Assembly: GCA_049999725.1 (NCBI GenBank)
Contig: JBNGIS010008721.1
Location: forward strand, 1-46,938
From: Haplomitrium mnioides
Lineage: Eukaryota > Marchantiophyta > Haplomitriopsida > Calobryales
Length of the DNA: 46,938 nt
Direction of reading: 5' to 3'
Shown: one piece after another, positions 10,576 to 21,472 of the stretch
Position numbering within the stretch: position 1 is the first letter of the stretch
How the letters are laid out: each line of letters begins with the position of its first letter
Program-made: the position numbers and the translations under genes
Notes under the pieces: model-generated
Told to the model about the DNA's origin: nothing
What the model saw: only the letters and a program-made list of their open reading frames with translations
Database searches by the model: none

Positions 10576-10977
10576 ATGGAAGTCGAGGTGAATGGGGAGG
10601 CAGGTCTGGCGATGGCGATGGAGGAAAGCGCATGAATTTTTGGATGCTGCAATGCCACCTCACTTGTCATTCACTCGTCAGCCAGCGTTTGATTATGTCT
10701 GCCAGATGCCCCTGGACATTCTCAGTGGTCTCATTCCGTCTTGTCCTCTTGAGCACGGGTCCATTTGGTAGTCAACCTGCTGGACAGCCTCACGACATTC
10801 TCGAAGCAGAATGCTCAAGGAAGAATGAGGAGTGCAATCTTGGAAAGGCTACTGATGCTTTTAGTGGCTAGCTACTCTATACACTTCAGACTTTGCTTTG
10901 CCGGAGTCATGAATGCCATTGTCCTAAAGCGGTCAGATGGATCGGGGATAATCCAAATTAATATTGCAAGTGACTGA
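10576..10977 (+). pseudogene. Unidentified decayed coding stretch
   Basis: ATG at 10576 opens MEVEVNGEAGLAMAMEESA, then a stop. In the next frame comes EFLDAAMPPHLSF followed by FDYVCQMPLDILSGLIPSCP, ending at TAG near 10770. A third frame continues as VVNLLDSLTTFSKQNAQGRM and SAILERLLMLLVASY. Each piece looks protein-like and each break needs only one base, as expected of a gene with two indels. I do not recognise a family. It could be a pseudogene, or true exons with splicing I cannot see. Confidence 0.35.
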
Positions 10978-11756
10978 TCTGGATTAGCAACTTACCCAAC
11001 AGAATAGATCGATGACCCGCAACCCATGCATCATGTTTCCATGAGCTGAGCAGCGAGGAATGGAAGGAGAAGTCGGAGAGAAGGAAGTAAAGGAGTGCGG
11101 GAGCAGTCTTGACCTTATTTTTCCCATATGGCTGAATAGAAGAGAAGAGAAGAGAACAGGGTTTTAACAAAACAGTTGTGACAGTTTTACCCTCTGGATT
11201 TGGAACCACTTCACAGAAACAGATGTATGCATGCTAATCTAGTGTAAACAAAGGAGTGGATGGGGAATGCCTCGCCTCCAAACATCCATCTTGTCTTACG
11301 CACATCTCCCGACTGCGCTTTCTAGCGGTATACAAATGTACCGTCGAACATGTTTCTCAAAATACTTGGCAACTGTTTATTGATGTGGCACAATTTACAC
11401 ACTTCATTCGTTCTTAGACACACCCACTCATTTCATTCTTAGACAGATCCACTGATTATTAATTTCTGCGCTTTCGGAATCACTGTTTTTGTCGCTCAAG
11501 ACTCCATAGCCAACTATCCGCTGAACACGATTCACGTTTCCGCAGCTAGTGTCATACAAATGATGAAACGCATCAAAACTGGTGGGCATGAAAGAGGGAC
11601 TATTAAATCTCGTGTGAAACAGTGGGCTATAGCAATAGCCATTGGAGGAAATTTCAAAGCTTCTCCTGAAAGTTGTTAAAGCCGTAGTTGAATTCCAGGC
11701 ACGTCTACGTCCAGCACACCTGAACAACAGCAACGTTGCCAAGTGCTAGACTGAGC

Positions 11757-12044
11757 TCAAGACGCAGTCGGGAGGGCAGACCAGTCACTGTTCAGGACAT
11801 CCCGCTGTACAATTTGCGTAAGTGCTTCCTCCACACCAGGCAGTGTGAGATCTTCAACAGTACCTAGAACTTTACAGTCTCGCTCAAATGAACGCAGTTT
11901 GGTGGTGGTCATAAAACTTCCCACACGGATCAAATTGGCAACATTCAGTAAGGCCACGTTCCTGAATTTGGAAAAACTGGTGTACGAATTCGCTACGCTG
12001 ATTAGTTTATTCATCTGAAGGATTTTTGAGCATTTGTGAGCCAT
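11757..12044 (-). CDS. Hypothetical 95-aa ORF
   Basis: ATG at 12042-12044 opens a 95-residue frame with balanced composition (LLNVANLIRVGSFMTTTKLR, VEDLTLPGVEEALTQIVQRD). No family is recognised and no splice or promoter signal supports it. It lies 413 bases downstream of the dioxygenase stop on the same strand, so it could belong to that gene's distal 3' region, be a separate exon, or be chance. Confidence 0.2.
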   Translation of the reverse strand: MAHKCSKILQMNKLISVANSYTSFSKFRNVALLNVANLIRVGSFMTTTKLRSFERDCKVLGTVEDLTLPGVEEALTQIVQRDVLNSDWSALPTAS

Positions 12045-12456
12045 GTAAGGTCATAACCAGCGTCATCTACTGTGAAGCAGGTGTTATTCACAATCCGTAG
12101 TCTGCACTTTTCTACTCTGGCTACTTCGCCTCTTACGAGACGAGATTAATCTTCTCTTCAGAACAACATCAAATCAATCTTGCCAGAAAACATGGAATCA
12201 TAACTTCTGTGCTCCATCGTCGACTCAACGGATTGAAACCAACCACCATTGCAGCTCTTCTTCTGCCACGTAACTGGTATGGCAATTGAAATATGTGTGT
12301 CCTAAGTTTGAATTCAGCTACAAAGAGAAGCCAACGTTGGAGGGAGGGAACGCTGGTAGTCCCTATCTCTCAACATAGTCAATGAGTGTTGAGCAACGTT
12401 GTGATTAATCTTATCAAACAATTGGATAGCAAACTCTCCATGAGCTTCTAATCCGT
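12045..12456 (-). other. Downstream flank / 3' UTR of dioxygenase
   Basis: This stretch follows the TAA stop of the dioxygenase on the minus strand. No gene or repeat is evident. The first AATAAA on the minus strand is near 12005-12011, too far away to call the poly(A) signal with confidence. Confidence 0.4.
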
Positions 12457-13539
12457 TTACACTGCGAGACAAGACTGAAACACCCCCGTTTGATCTCTCC
12501 CAGCCTCGTAATATTCCTTGAGATAACCAGCAAAACTAATCGGGCGATAAATAGCAGGGTTCTCTGTCGAAATAATCTCAGGCGCAACCTGCAAGATGGC
12601 GGTCTGTGCAGGTGCCACAAACACCCCAATAGAGGTGCGCGTGTGCTGGGGATTGATCACCACCCTGTGCACAACGCTCTTGTACTTGCCATTGCTTAAC
12701 ACTTGCAGATGGTCGGAGACATTCACCGTCAATGCGTTGGGTATGCACCTCACAGGAACCCACTTGCCATTGTGAAACGCTTCCAGTCCACCCACCTGAT
12801 CTTGAGTGAGGAACGTCAGAGTGTTGGGATCTGTGTGGCTTGGCAATCCGTATGCCTCAATGCCTGCAGCAGCGGGATAGTTGTTGAGCAGTAATCTTGC
12901 CGTCACCTGGCCCCCCATGGACCCTTGAATGTAGTCGGGTTTCAATCCCAGTCCCTCCGACAGAAGACCGAGCAGGGATTGAGAAATAGACGTGATTTTC
13001 TTGGCGTACTGCAACGTGACCTCCCGATATGCTTCCGGCTTCGTAGGCCAGAGGTCCACATGTTCTTGGACGAGGGGTGCCACTTCATGCCTGAACACCT
13101 CTCGCCAATTCTGAGCTCCTGTGACGGTTCTGTAGCTTTGACCAAAGCCTTCTTTGAAATCTGCCAGAGAGAAACTGCGCTTGTCTTCATCCGACATGGC
13201 AAAGAAATCCTTGGATACTCGCATCATGGCCTGCAAGAGGGGCACGGAGATGCCATGATTGATCAACTGAAAGCAGCCCCATTCTTGTGCAGCTTGGACG
13301 AGGTCGCGCATGATCTGTGGGCGTCGACTTGCATCCTTCAAATCTGCGAGATCGATGAGTGGCACGGAAGCTGGGGTGACGCATAGAATGTATGAAGGAG
13401 AACGTGGCGTTCTAGACTTGGGTGAGTGATGAGGCAGAAAGGAGAAGTTGTTACGGGGAAGCTCAAGGGGTCTCCTGCTTCCCACAGGCGATTTCAATGC
13501 TGGAGCTCGTGGCGAGAGCAGGTGATGGGCGGTGGACAT
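12457..13539 (-). CDS. 2-oxoglutarate/Fe(II)-dependent dioxygenase (DOXC type)
   Basis: This 360-residue single-exon protein belongs to the plant 2OG/Fe(II) oxygenase superfamily, whose members hydroxylate or desaturate small molecules such as flavonoids, hormones and salicylate. The N-terminal DIOX_N domain starts near residue 58 (VPLIDLADL) and includes WGCFQLINHGI. The catalytic barrel has Fe ligands H235 and D237 (SHTDPNTLTF) and H291 (SVVHRVVIN). The 2OG-binding R-x-S is R301-S303 (RTSIGVF). The length is normal for the family. I start it at ATG 13537-13539: the context AACAATG fits plant initiation, and the upstream extension to 13596 has only a TTG. Residues 1-57 are rich in Ser, Arg and Pro and poor in acids, so a plastid transit peptide is plausible. 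Many relatives have introns, but none is needed here. The substrate cannot be told; no neighbouring pathway genes are present. Confidence 0.93.
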   Translation of the reverse strand: MSTAHHLLSPRAPALKSPVGSRRPLELPRNNFSFLPHHSPKSRTPRSPSYILCVTPASVPLIDLADLKDASRRPQIMRDLVQAAQEWGCFQLINHGISVPLLQAMMRVSKDFFAMSDEDKRSFSLADFKEGFGQSYRTVTGAQNWREVFRHEVAPLVQEHVDLWPTKPEAYREVTLQYAKKITSISQSLLGLLSEGLGLKPDYIQGSMGGQVTARLLLNNYPAAAGIEAYGLPSHTDPNTLTFLTQDQVGGLEAFHNGKWVPVRCIPNALTVNVSDHLQVLSNGKYKSVVHRVVINPQHTRTSIGVFVAPAQTAILQVAPEIISTENPAIYRPISFAGYLKEYYEAGRDQTGVFQSCLAV

Positions 13540-13602
13540 TGTTGGTAGCTGAGAGAAGCAAAGGAAAGGGATGGATGGTGGAGTGAAGGAAGGCAAAGGG
13601 GG

Positions 13603-13610
13603 TTATAAAG
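13603..13610 (-). promoter_or_regulatory. TATA-like box of dioxygenase gene
   Basis: CTTTATAA on the minus strand lies about 65 bases upstream of ATG 13539. Transcription would start near 13575, leaving a short leader. This also argues against initiation at the TTG at 13596. Confidence 0.6.
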
Positions 13611-13642
13611 AGAGGAAGAGGGGGAAGTGCATGACATGATGA

Positions 13643-13648
13643 TTGACT
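13643..13648 (+). promoter_or_regulatory. W-box-like site (TTGACT) in dioxygenase promoter
   Basis: TTGAC(C/T) is the WRKY-factor core. One copy lies about 105 bases upstream of the ATG and a second (TTGACC) at 13993-13998. The motif is short and common, so regulation by WRKY factors is only a possibility. Confidence 0.25.
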
Positions 13649-15614
13649 GAGATGCTTGGGTTGTTGCAATTCTTCATCTCATGCCCCCTCGCTATCGTTC
13701 CGTTGCTCGTTCCTTTCCTTTGCTTTCCTTTCCTGCGCTGTCTGTATGTCTGAGCTCGTGTGTCCGAACCTTCTTCTCAAATTCATACACACATGCCCTA
13801 AGTCCCGCGTCTTACGGCGGATATTACGGAAAAATTAGCATAATAGATTTACCGTGAAAATAGTATAGAGTACTAAGTAAGTACAATCCGTTTGTAGAGA
13901 GCGAGGTAGAGAAGTGAAAAGCCAAATGGTTGGTGAATGGATTCGTGGAGAGTAAGAATGCAGTGGACTGTGCTGCAGGGGAAGAGAAGAGATTGACCGC
14001 CATCGCATCCCTTCGCTTCGCTGCCAGTCAGCGCTGATTTGTGTAGAAGCTCACTGCTTTAGGTTTCCACTGTCCAAGTATGTTTCCTTTAGCTTCAATC
14101 GTATGCTCAGTCAGAGGCCTCAGGGAGATGTCGGAGGTTACCTACGGCGTTGAGCTTACGACAAAAGAACGAGCAGCAGCAATTTTGACTTTTTACGTGC
14201 ACATTTTAAAACACTTGTTTGTCAGTAGGGAGTCAATTGTGGCTTTTTGGCTTTTAAGACAGTACTTGTCGTGGACCTTCGTGAAAGGTAGTTTCATGTT
14301 CAACCCATGTGCTCTGCAAAGTTAACGACATTAGAGCTTCGTAGCCTTGGTAATTCTATTGCGAAAGCAAACAGTCGACCAACTATAGAGTTGACATTCC
14401 GGTCAGTATCATGTGCTCTAACAACATTCTCTTTCTTTCATGCACGTATCATCCCTCCCTCTCCATCTCATACACATAATCTCCAAAACTTCATACTGAT
14501 AACAACACTTATCTGCTCACCTAGTTTCAACTCTTGACCTCCACTCTTCCGCCAATTTCACGTCTGAATGGAGTTTGATTGCTGACAATGTGGCATAGCA
14601 TTTTCAGTGGAGATTGACGATGGCAGTGATGCTGAACGTGGGGAGGGGAGAGTTGAGACAATGCTGGCTCGCTCTCTCATTCTCTGATTCTCGCTGGGAG
14701 ACTGAGGAGGCTACAGAAGATGCATGAAGAGAAAGAGTAGGAGTGGAAGGAGCAAGAGAGCCAAAGGAAAGGAAAGGAAAGGAAGGCGGACGATTCTGAT
14801 GAGAAACGTAAGAGAACCAGACGGAGCACCTTTGACACGGGACAGATGTCGCAGTGCTGTCCCAGTACGTGTTCTCTGTAAGTACTTACACGTGGCTCTT
14901 ATCCCATCCCGCGCTAAACTGACTTGGCCTGGCCTTCAGGACACCAAATTCTACCTTCTAAATTTCCTTTTCTAGTTTTTGGTAAATTGCCAAATGAATA
15001 GCAACGGAAAAATATAAAAGTGGATTTGGAAAGATACTTTTACTATGAAGCTCACTCTTCACAAACGAGCTACTGGATAATTAATACCCTAGGAAATTTT
15101 CAGTTACATTGTGATATAAGAACTGTTGTATTCCCAAAACATTAATCTTCATAGTAACTATTTAAAAGAACTAACTAAGAATTTAATTTCTTAAAGTTTT
15201 AAGTCTTTTCTCTATATTTTTATGCAAAATGAAGGTAGAAAAGACAAGAATAGAATGGAGGAGGCTAAGCAAAGTCCAAGCAAAATGAGATGTGAAACCA
15301 CATGGAAATGCACATCAAAATGGTAGCATTCACGTTCACATTCTCAAAATTCTTGCGAGTCTAGCTCAAAACCAAACGACACCCTATTTTCACTCAAGGA
15401 AACTACCCCTACCCTTGCACTCAACCTTTGTGCCACATGTCAGCCCTTTGGTCGGAGCCTTAACTCTTTTTCGACAGAGTTACCCCCACTTAAAGGCTGA
15501 CTAGTGTTTCAAGACCTTTTATAGGAGGGGCTTTGCACCGAATGGACCCCAACTTCTACTTACCAGTTCAAGAGTGTCTGCACAACACTCAACAACACCC
15601 AAGCACACCCACAC
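13649..15614. other. Gene-free promoter-side region
   Basis: No convincing gene. It holds a CT-rich stretch (13690-13740), a purine-rich AAAGGAAAGG run (14760-14790) and an ACACGTGGC site (14888-14896). Short frames here look random. The right end grades into the diverged LTR at 15615. Confidence 0.5.
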
Positions 15615-17320
15615 CTCTCCTTCAGGCCTTAACCTCGAAAAGTGCCACTTGGAAGACAGGAGCAGATAGGCATCTGACTCTTGGCTGTAGTGGTCTCTTA
15701 GGGAGTCCTGAGTGATTCGTGGTTGCCTCACTACCTGACCACTAGACCCCAATTGCTTCAGCAGCCCACTTGCTCATTCACATCCATTTCCTCAAGACAC
15801 ACACGAGTAGGCTGTAATGCTGCTAAATCACTTGGTAGTATAATTCGGAAGTTCAGAATTAGACCCAATCAACTTGTATACAACAAGGAAACATGTCCCA
15901 GTATCCAATTGTCACAATACAATGTTGTTCGTCTTGACTTCCCTTGTCCAGTGTGTCCTCAGGATTGGACATATGAAATGCAAACCTTCTAAAACTAAGA
16001 ACTTCACAAAGCTACAAATAGAACACAAATCTAACAACACATATAAACATAAAGACACTGGTACTTCCACATTATCCTGCCAACATTCCAATCCATCTCC
16101 ACCTCTCAAGAACCGATCTTTTCTCTCAAGCCTCCTTCAACTCCCAGTAGCAACTTCAATTTTCCTCTAATCCTTCATCCACCTACTCTCATTCAGATAA
16201 TTTTTCAACTTCCCTCGCGAGAAGCCCTGAATTTACTTCCTTAGGCTCAGAAGAGGATTTCTTTAACTTCCACCTCTAGAAGACAGTCCCTTCGATTGTT
16301 GGCCACCCACTCCACCTTGAGCTTCAAATGGATCTCCCTGGGACTGCCACGTGTCCCTGAATCCCGTGAAGTGCGCTAAGGCTACCACGTTTCCGCAGCG
16401 CCCCACGGACTCTCTTAAGATCCAAAACTATGATAAATTGCTGCTTTGCCCTTCCCGCTTAGCCTTGCAGTTGCCTTAAGCAATCCTTCATGCCATAGAA
16501 ATGGTGATAAGTCACCTCTTCGTCAGTCGTTGCTTCGCCATTACTTCGGACCCGTCAAACCCCCTTTACGGATCCCTATTAAGCGGTCCCTCCACGTCGT
16601 AAGACGTATGGGAACCCGCTTAATCGGGTTCCCCACTTAGTGTGGCGCGACCTTGTCAAAGTTTTCAGAACCCTAGGAGCTACCACGTTGCCTCCGAAAT
16701 TCCGTGAAGCATGCTGGGAGCGCCACGTTTCCGTAGCGCCCCTCGGACTCCTCGGAACTTCCTTCCTTCAGGCTGATTCTTCGCATCGATTGGCCTCCTT
16801 TGGTCCGATTGTATCAGTTGGCTTCCAATTATGAAGCGCCTCCTTCCTTTCTCACCTAGGCGACCCATCGCGGGGCCTCATCCTCCGCATTCATCCCATT
16901 GCCTTCTCTCTACCTGGCCTTACCTGCCACACACTCCTTTGCTCATCGTTCGTTGTCATTGGGCAAGTCCCTGCAGTGTTGTCGCTTGCGATCCCCTCGA
17001 GTGATGGCCCCCTACACGCATCTGACTGCCCTCCCCCTTGCCTTCATCTCTCGTAACTCTTCTCATGAATTCCTCCTCCATTGTTGATGGCTCCTTTCTC
17101 CTTGAATTCCTCCACGATTGTGGCTGGCTCCTTTGATCTCAACCCTCCTCTCCTCGAATCCTTCTGCTGCTCCATTCTTTTGATCTCCCTCTCACCTCTC
17201 CTTGAATTCCTCTTGCTCACCCTTGTCAGCCCTGCCTCTATCCCAAATTTTTGCAAGTTCCTTTGACCCTCCTGCTAGCCTTCTTACCTGACTCCTCTGG
17301 ATTCCACAGGGCTCCCCCTT
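15615..17320 (-). mobile_element. Diverged minus-strand LTR of the Gypsy superfamily
   Basis: It resembles the minus-strand LTR at 38840-41677 in order and spacing. Shared blocks are CTCCTTCAGGCCTTAACC and AGTGCCACTTGGAAG at the left, then TTCCCTCGCGAGAAG, AAGAGGATTTCTTT and ACTTCCACCTCTAGAAGA (about 16210-16275), then CCACGTTTCCG blocks (16388, 16724). Its right part (17040-17220) has its own GAATTCCTC repeats. The outer ends are not well preserved, so the limits are approximate. It is an older or sister family member with no coding region attached. Confidence 0.7.
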
Positions 17321-18692
17321 GCATTGTAGGATTCATGACATTCACATGGGAAAGCAGAAAAGAAAGGAAGAGAAGGGAAAGGAGGGAGAGGAGAAAGGTG
17401 CAGGATTGGCATGACAACAATAAAACAATAAAATACAAAGGGATACAAATGACTAATGCAAACTGAAAGAATTTACAAGGCTAGAAGCTCAGTAATCACA
17501 AAAAAAAGAAAAAACACAAACACACTCGGCCAACACCAAAAATCTGAACAACAACAAATTTGAGAAATTCTTGAAAGTGTTTCTTCCTGGGCAAAATCTG
17601 TTGCGATCTCTTGCAACTACTTGGTGTCTCTCACTAGGGCAAACTCCAGTAACAAAATCCCCTCAAATGTTGGTTACTTAGCAATTTGCCTCTCACAAAG
17701 AGTTCAAGGTTGTGAAACAATTCTCTACAAAATACTGCACTTCAACGAAATTCTGCCTGAGCTCGTGGATACACACTCAAATCCCGCACACTCTTCAGGT
17801 GTTTTCTGCCCCAGTGATCACTGATCGACGACTCCTGCTTGCCAAAAACCTGAGCAGAAAGGAAGGCCTCACAACCCTTGCTTGAGCAAACTTATGTTTG
17901 CGATTTCTCCCTCGAAATCCTCTGCGATTTCATCTACTCCTTCCTTTTGTCCAGCTTTTACAGAAATCCTGAACACGCCTCTCAACAATCATGCAGAATG
18001 AATCACACCTCTGATCCTACTGAGCAACAACAAAACACTGATTCTGCCAAGGTACCTGAAACCACCGTGGCAGCTCAACCCTAGGACAAAGACCTTCGAA
18101 GCCCTCACAAGAAGAGCAACAATGTCGATGCAAAGTTGTTCAGTGCAAATCTTGCCAGTATTCAGGCCCAACCCATGGATTTTCAAGGCATGCAGTACAC
18201 TGGAACGAATGGCTTAATGCGGACTAACAATTATGAACTTTGTGAACTTCTCTTGCTCAACAAAGAAATAAAAGCACCCTCGGGTTGACAAAAATGAAAA
18301 ATGCAAAGCAAATTGGGACCGTGCTTCATGAGATTTGTCTAGTCGAAAGCTCAATCACAACTCCCTTCGATGAAAATCCCAGCTGTAAGTATCTTTCACA
18401 AAAAAATCTAAGAACAAAATCTGTGTGGAAAAGGGTGCTCGTAGATTTTTCTCAAATGTCAACCTCTTGCAACTCAACAATTTTTCTCTGTTCACAAAAA
18501 TCTGCTCGACAAAGTGTGAGCAGTGAGCAAAATTTGAAAAACCTGCTCAGAGATGTGCCATCGATGAATTTTCTCTACCTCCCAAGATTGAATGTTGCAC
18601 GATGGGATGACTGCCACAACTCAATCAACACCAGAGCAACATGGGCTGCTTGAGGAGAATCACTAAGGGCTAGCGATTTAGTCCACCCTCTG
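17321..18692. repeat. AT-rich leader-like DNA with CTCGACAAA motifs (left piece)
   Basis: No gene is seen. Short motifs such as TGCTCGACAAAG, TTGCTCAACAAAG and CACAAAAATCTGCTC recur. Similar motifs resume at 22012-22077 and at 36310-37560. The three pieces may be one older sequence split by later insertions. Confidence 0.45.
18688..18692 (+). repeat. Target site duplication, left copy (CTCTG)
   Basis: CTCTG directly precedes the LTR start at 18693 and recurs exactly at 22007-22011 directly after the LTR end. Confidence 0.8.
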
Positions 18693-19257
18693 TGTCAGCC
18701 AGTCACATGGAGCACTAAGGAAGAATTTAGAAAATTGGAAGTAGCATTGGCACAATTTCCCTCTTGTAAGCCTTAAAGTACCTCGGAAGCAGCGGATTGA
18801 CTCCAATCAGTGAGTACGAACAGATTGCTGGGATCCAAGGAGTGGAACGGGATCGTTTTGGAAGAAGAGAAGGGAGTTGTGGTAGCCAGCGAGTGAGGGG
18901 CACCACTAAATTTTGACGGAAGCAGAAGAGAACCTCTAAGTATCATCAGGTGCAAGAATCGAGGCCCTAGTAGGAGAAAGGGAGGGCGACCTCGAAAGCG
19001 AGGAAGAAGCGGGGGCGAGAGGAGGAGGATCAAAGCTACAGGGCGGAGATCCAAGAGCACTCAAGAATGATGGGGACCGCAGACAAGGAAACGCCGCAGA
19101 GCAAGCTCCCAGATGCACACACCAGAAGAGGAGATCGGGAAGAGAAAGAAAGGGTCAAGACCTTCATAAGCTGCGACCTAGCCAAGGATCGGGGTCGCCC
19201 CAATCCCTCAAGCGTTAAACGGGTTCTATTCGGGTCCACGACTCCTTCCTTCAGTGT

Positions 19258-19850
19258 CCACAATGCTTTGCGAAAACGTGGTGTCTTCGTAGGGCTCCAA
19301 AAGATTCAACGGAAACGTGGCGTCCCCAGGGTGTCCGCAAGGCCTTAGAGGAGGCGTGGCGAGCCCAAAGTGTCTGAGGGCTTAAGTGGAGACATGGTAA
19401 GCGCAGGAGGTCCACGGGGCTTTGAGGAAATGTGGCGTCTTCGCAGGGCTCCGGAAGATTCAACAGAAATGTGGCATCCCCATGGTGTCCGCAAAGCCTT
19501 AGCGGGGGCATGGTAGGCTTAGGGTGTTCGTAGGACTTAGCGGAGGCATGGCAAGCCCAAGGTGTCCGAGGGCTTCAGCGGAGATGTGGTAGGCGTAGGA
19601 GGTCCGCGGGGCTTTGCTGAAATGTGGCATCTTCGCAGGGCTCCGGAAGATTCAACGAAAACGTGGCGTCTTCAGGGTGTTCGCAAAGCCTTAGCTAGGG
19701 CATGGCGAGCCCAAGGTGTCCGCATGACTTAGCGGGGGCGTGGCAGGCCCACAGTGCCCAAGGGCTTCAGCGAAGACGTGGTAGGTACAGGAGGTCCGCG
19801 GGGCTTTACGGAAATATGGCGGACTCAAGGTGTTCGGGGTCTTCTTCGGA
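19258..19850 (+). repeat. LTR array 1: short units with CGTGGC core
   Basis: Imperfect units of roughly 30-45 bases run head to tail. Recurring pieces are GGTGTCCGC, GGGCTTCAGCGG or GGCTTTGCGG, and AAACGTGGCG. Exact ACGTGGC sites occur at 19315-19321 and 19661-19667. Related arrays are in the other LTRs, for example 22220-22500 and, inverted, 40780-41080. Confidence 0.8.
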
Positions 19851-19851
19851 A

Positions 19852-20130
19852 CCAGATCAATGCGACGGTCCACCTTCCCTGTTGAAAACGGTGTCGGACG
19901 GCGCTACATCAGATTACGTGGCGCTTCAGCAGAGCTCGTTGGATTCGTTGGGTCAAAGAGAAGTCAACCACAGATGAAGGTCAGCGTGGCGGTGCCTTCT
20001 CTGTTGGAAACGGCATCAGACGGCGCTACATCGAATTACGTGGCGCTTCGGTAGAGCCTGTTGGATTCTTCTGGTCAGAGAGAAGCCAACCACAAACAAA
20101 GGTCAGTGTGGCGGTCCACCTTCCCTGTTG
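19852..20130 (+). repeat. LTR array 2: ~120-base units
   Basis: Units begin near GGTCAGCG.GGCGGTCCACC and contain TTCCCTGTTGAAAA, CGGACGGCGCTACATC, ATTACGTGGCGCTTC and GTTGGATTC. Key points fall at 19866, 19990 and 20111, giving periods of 124 and 121. There are about three units here and about five in each of the LTRs at 22430-22950 and 33910-34430. Confidence 0.82.
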
Positions 20131-20184
20131 AAAATAGCATCGGAGGGCAGCCACGGAAGAAAGTCAACCTTGACACGTGGCACT

Positions 20185-20520
20185 TCGGAGGAGTCCGAGG
20201 GATCCTTCGGACTTCCCTATTTGTTGGATTCTTTGGATTGGGATCCGCAGTCATCTATGGAACAAGGTCAATCCGCATGTCCAACTTTCAAGTTGAATGC
20301 AGTGTTAGACGGTGGCAACGGAGGAAAAGTCAACAACATGCTTTGGGTTTCGCTGGGTTCTATGGACTCAGATCCACGAGATTCTTCAGACTCAAATCTG
20401 CAAGATTCCTTCATACTCCTTTTTCGCAAGATTCTTCGGAACTCTAATCCGAGAGGTTCTTCGGATTGGGTTCCGCAAGAATCTTTGGAATCTTAGTCCG
20501 GGAGATTCCTCAAACTCGAC
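20185..20520 (+). repeat. LTR array 3: ~30-base GATTCTTCGGA units
   Basis: Units of about 30 bases with the pattern GATTCTTCGGACT...ATCCGCGA repeat about ten times with decay. Equivalent arrays lie at 23010-23330 and 34500-34820 and, inverted, at 40190-40320. Confidence 0.78.
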
Positions 20521-21472
20521 CCCGAGTGACTGTTGTACTTAGAAGCATCCTATGAATAGATGAGACAGGTGTCACCATGTTTGGGTCTGAGCCTAACAGG
20601 AATAACTACCTTTTCAAACGGGAAGGATTCACAAGGGCGGAAGCTTGAGGGGTATACATTGACAGGCTTTGAATTCAATCAGGTTGGTGTGTAAACAAGC
20701 TAGAGACGCGCAAGCAATCTCGGAACAAAGAAGACGCAAAGAGGTAAGGCAGAAGTGGATTCCGGTGAGAATTTAGGTGAGGCGAGTGTACTCATGTAGC
20801 GGGCTAGCAGGGGTGGAGGTGGACAAGAGGGGTGCCGAGAATCACTGGGTGAAGACCTCTAGAGGCTCGGGCGATCCAGGTGAACTCATCTTTGCGGGTG
20901 GACCTAGAGCGAAGGTGAATGGATACGGGAGATTTGAAGGGGATCCTTTTTGTTAAGAATTTGGGAGAGGCTGCCAAGTAAGATCTTAGGGTTGTCTCTA
21001 CATCTTCTGTGTAGGAGCATCAACTCAAAGTGCTTGGAGTGTGCTCTGGTGTTATCTTTCAAGTGGAGCTGAGAAGAGGATAACGCGTTAGTGCTTGCGC
21101 AATGCAGAGAAGACCTGTTCGAGGCTCAGAGGTGGAGTGAGCTACCAATAGTCGGTAGGACTGTCTTTTAGTGGTGGAAGTGAAAGAAATCCTCTTCCAA
21201 ACTTGAGGAAGTAAATCCAAGGCTTCTCGCAAGGGAAGTTGAAAAACTATTTGGGAGAAGGGTGTGTGTGTGGGGATTGAAAGGAAGACTGATGTGGTGT
21301 GTGAGGAGGAGTCTGTTGGGAAGATCAGTCCCAGTGGTCCTACAAGGCCTCTAACTTTAGTGAAGTGCAATGAGTGTGTATGTTTGTAATTGGGTATGAA
21401 TGTGTTAAATAGATTTGAATTTTGTTCTATTATACAAGAAGCAATTAGCACTAGGATCATACATGTTCCATT

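Noticed and set aside
12925-13386. 153-codon plus-strand ORF
   Set aside because: It lies wholly antisense to the dioxygenase and its residues reflect the complementary codons; no independent signal.
13540-13596. N-terminal extension of the dioxygenase
   Set aside because: The frame is open but starts only at TTG, and the TATA-like box is too close upstream; ATG 13539 has a much better context.
19258-20520. CRISPR-like array
   Set aside because: Repeats are imperfect, directly abutting or of varied length, with no constant spacers, and they sit inside a plant LTR.
21059-21460. 133-codon minus-strand ORF in the solo LTR
   Set aside because: The same region is LTR DNA repeated at 23.8 and 35.4 kb, where the frame is broken; no protein family fits.
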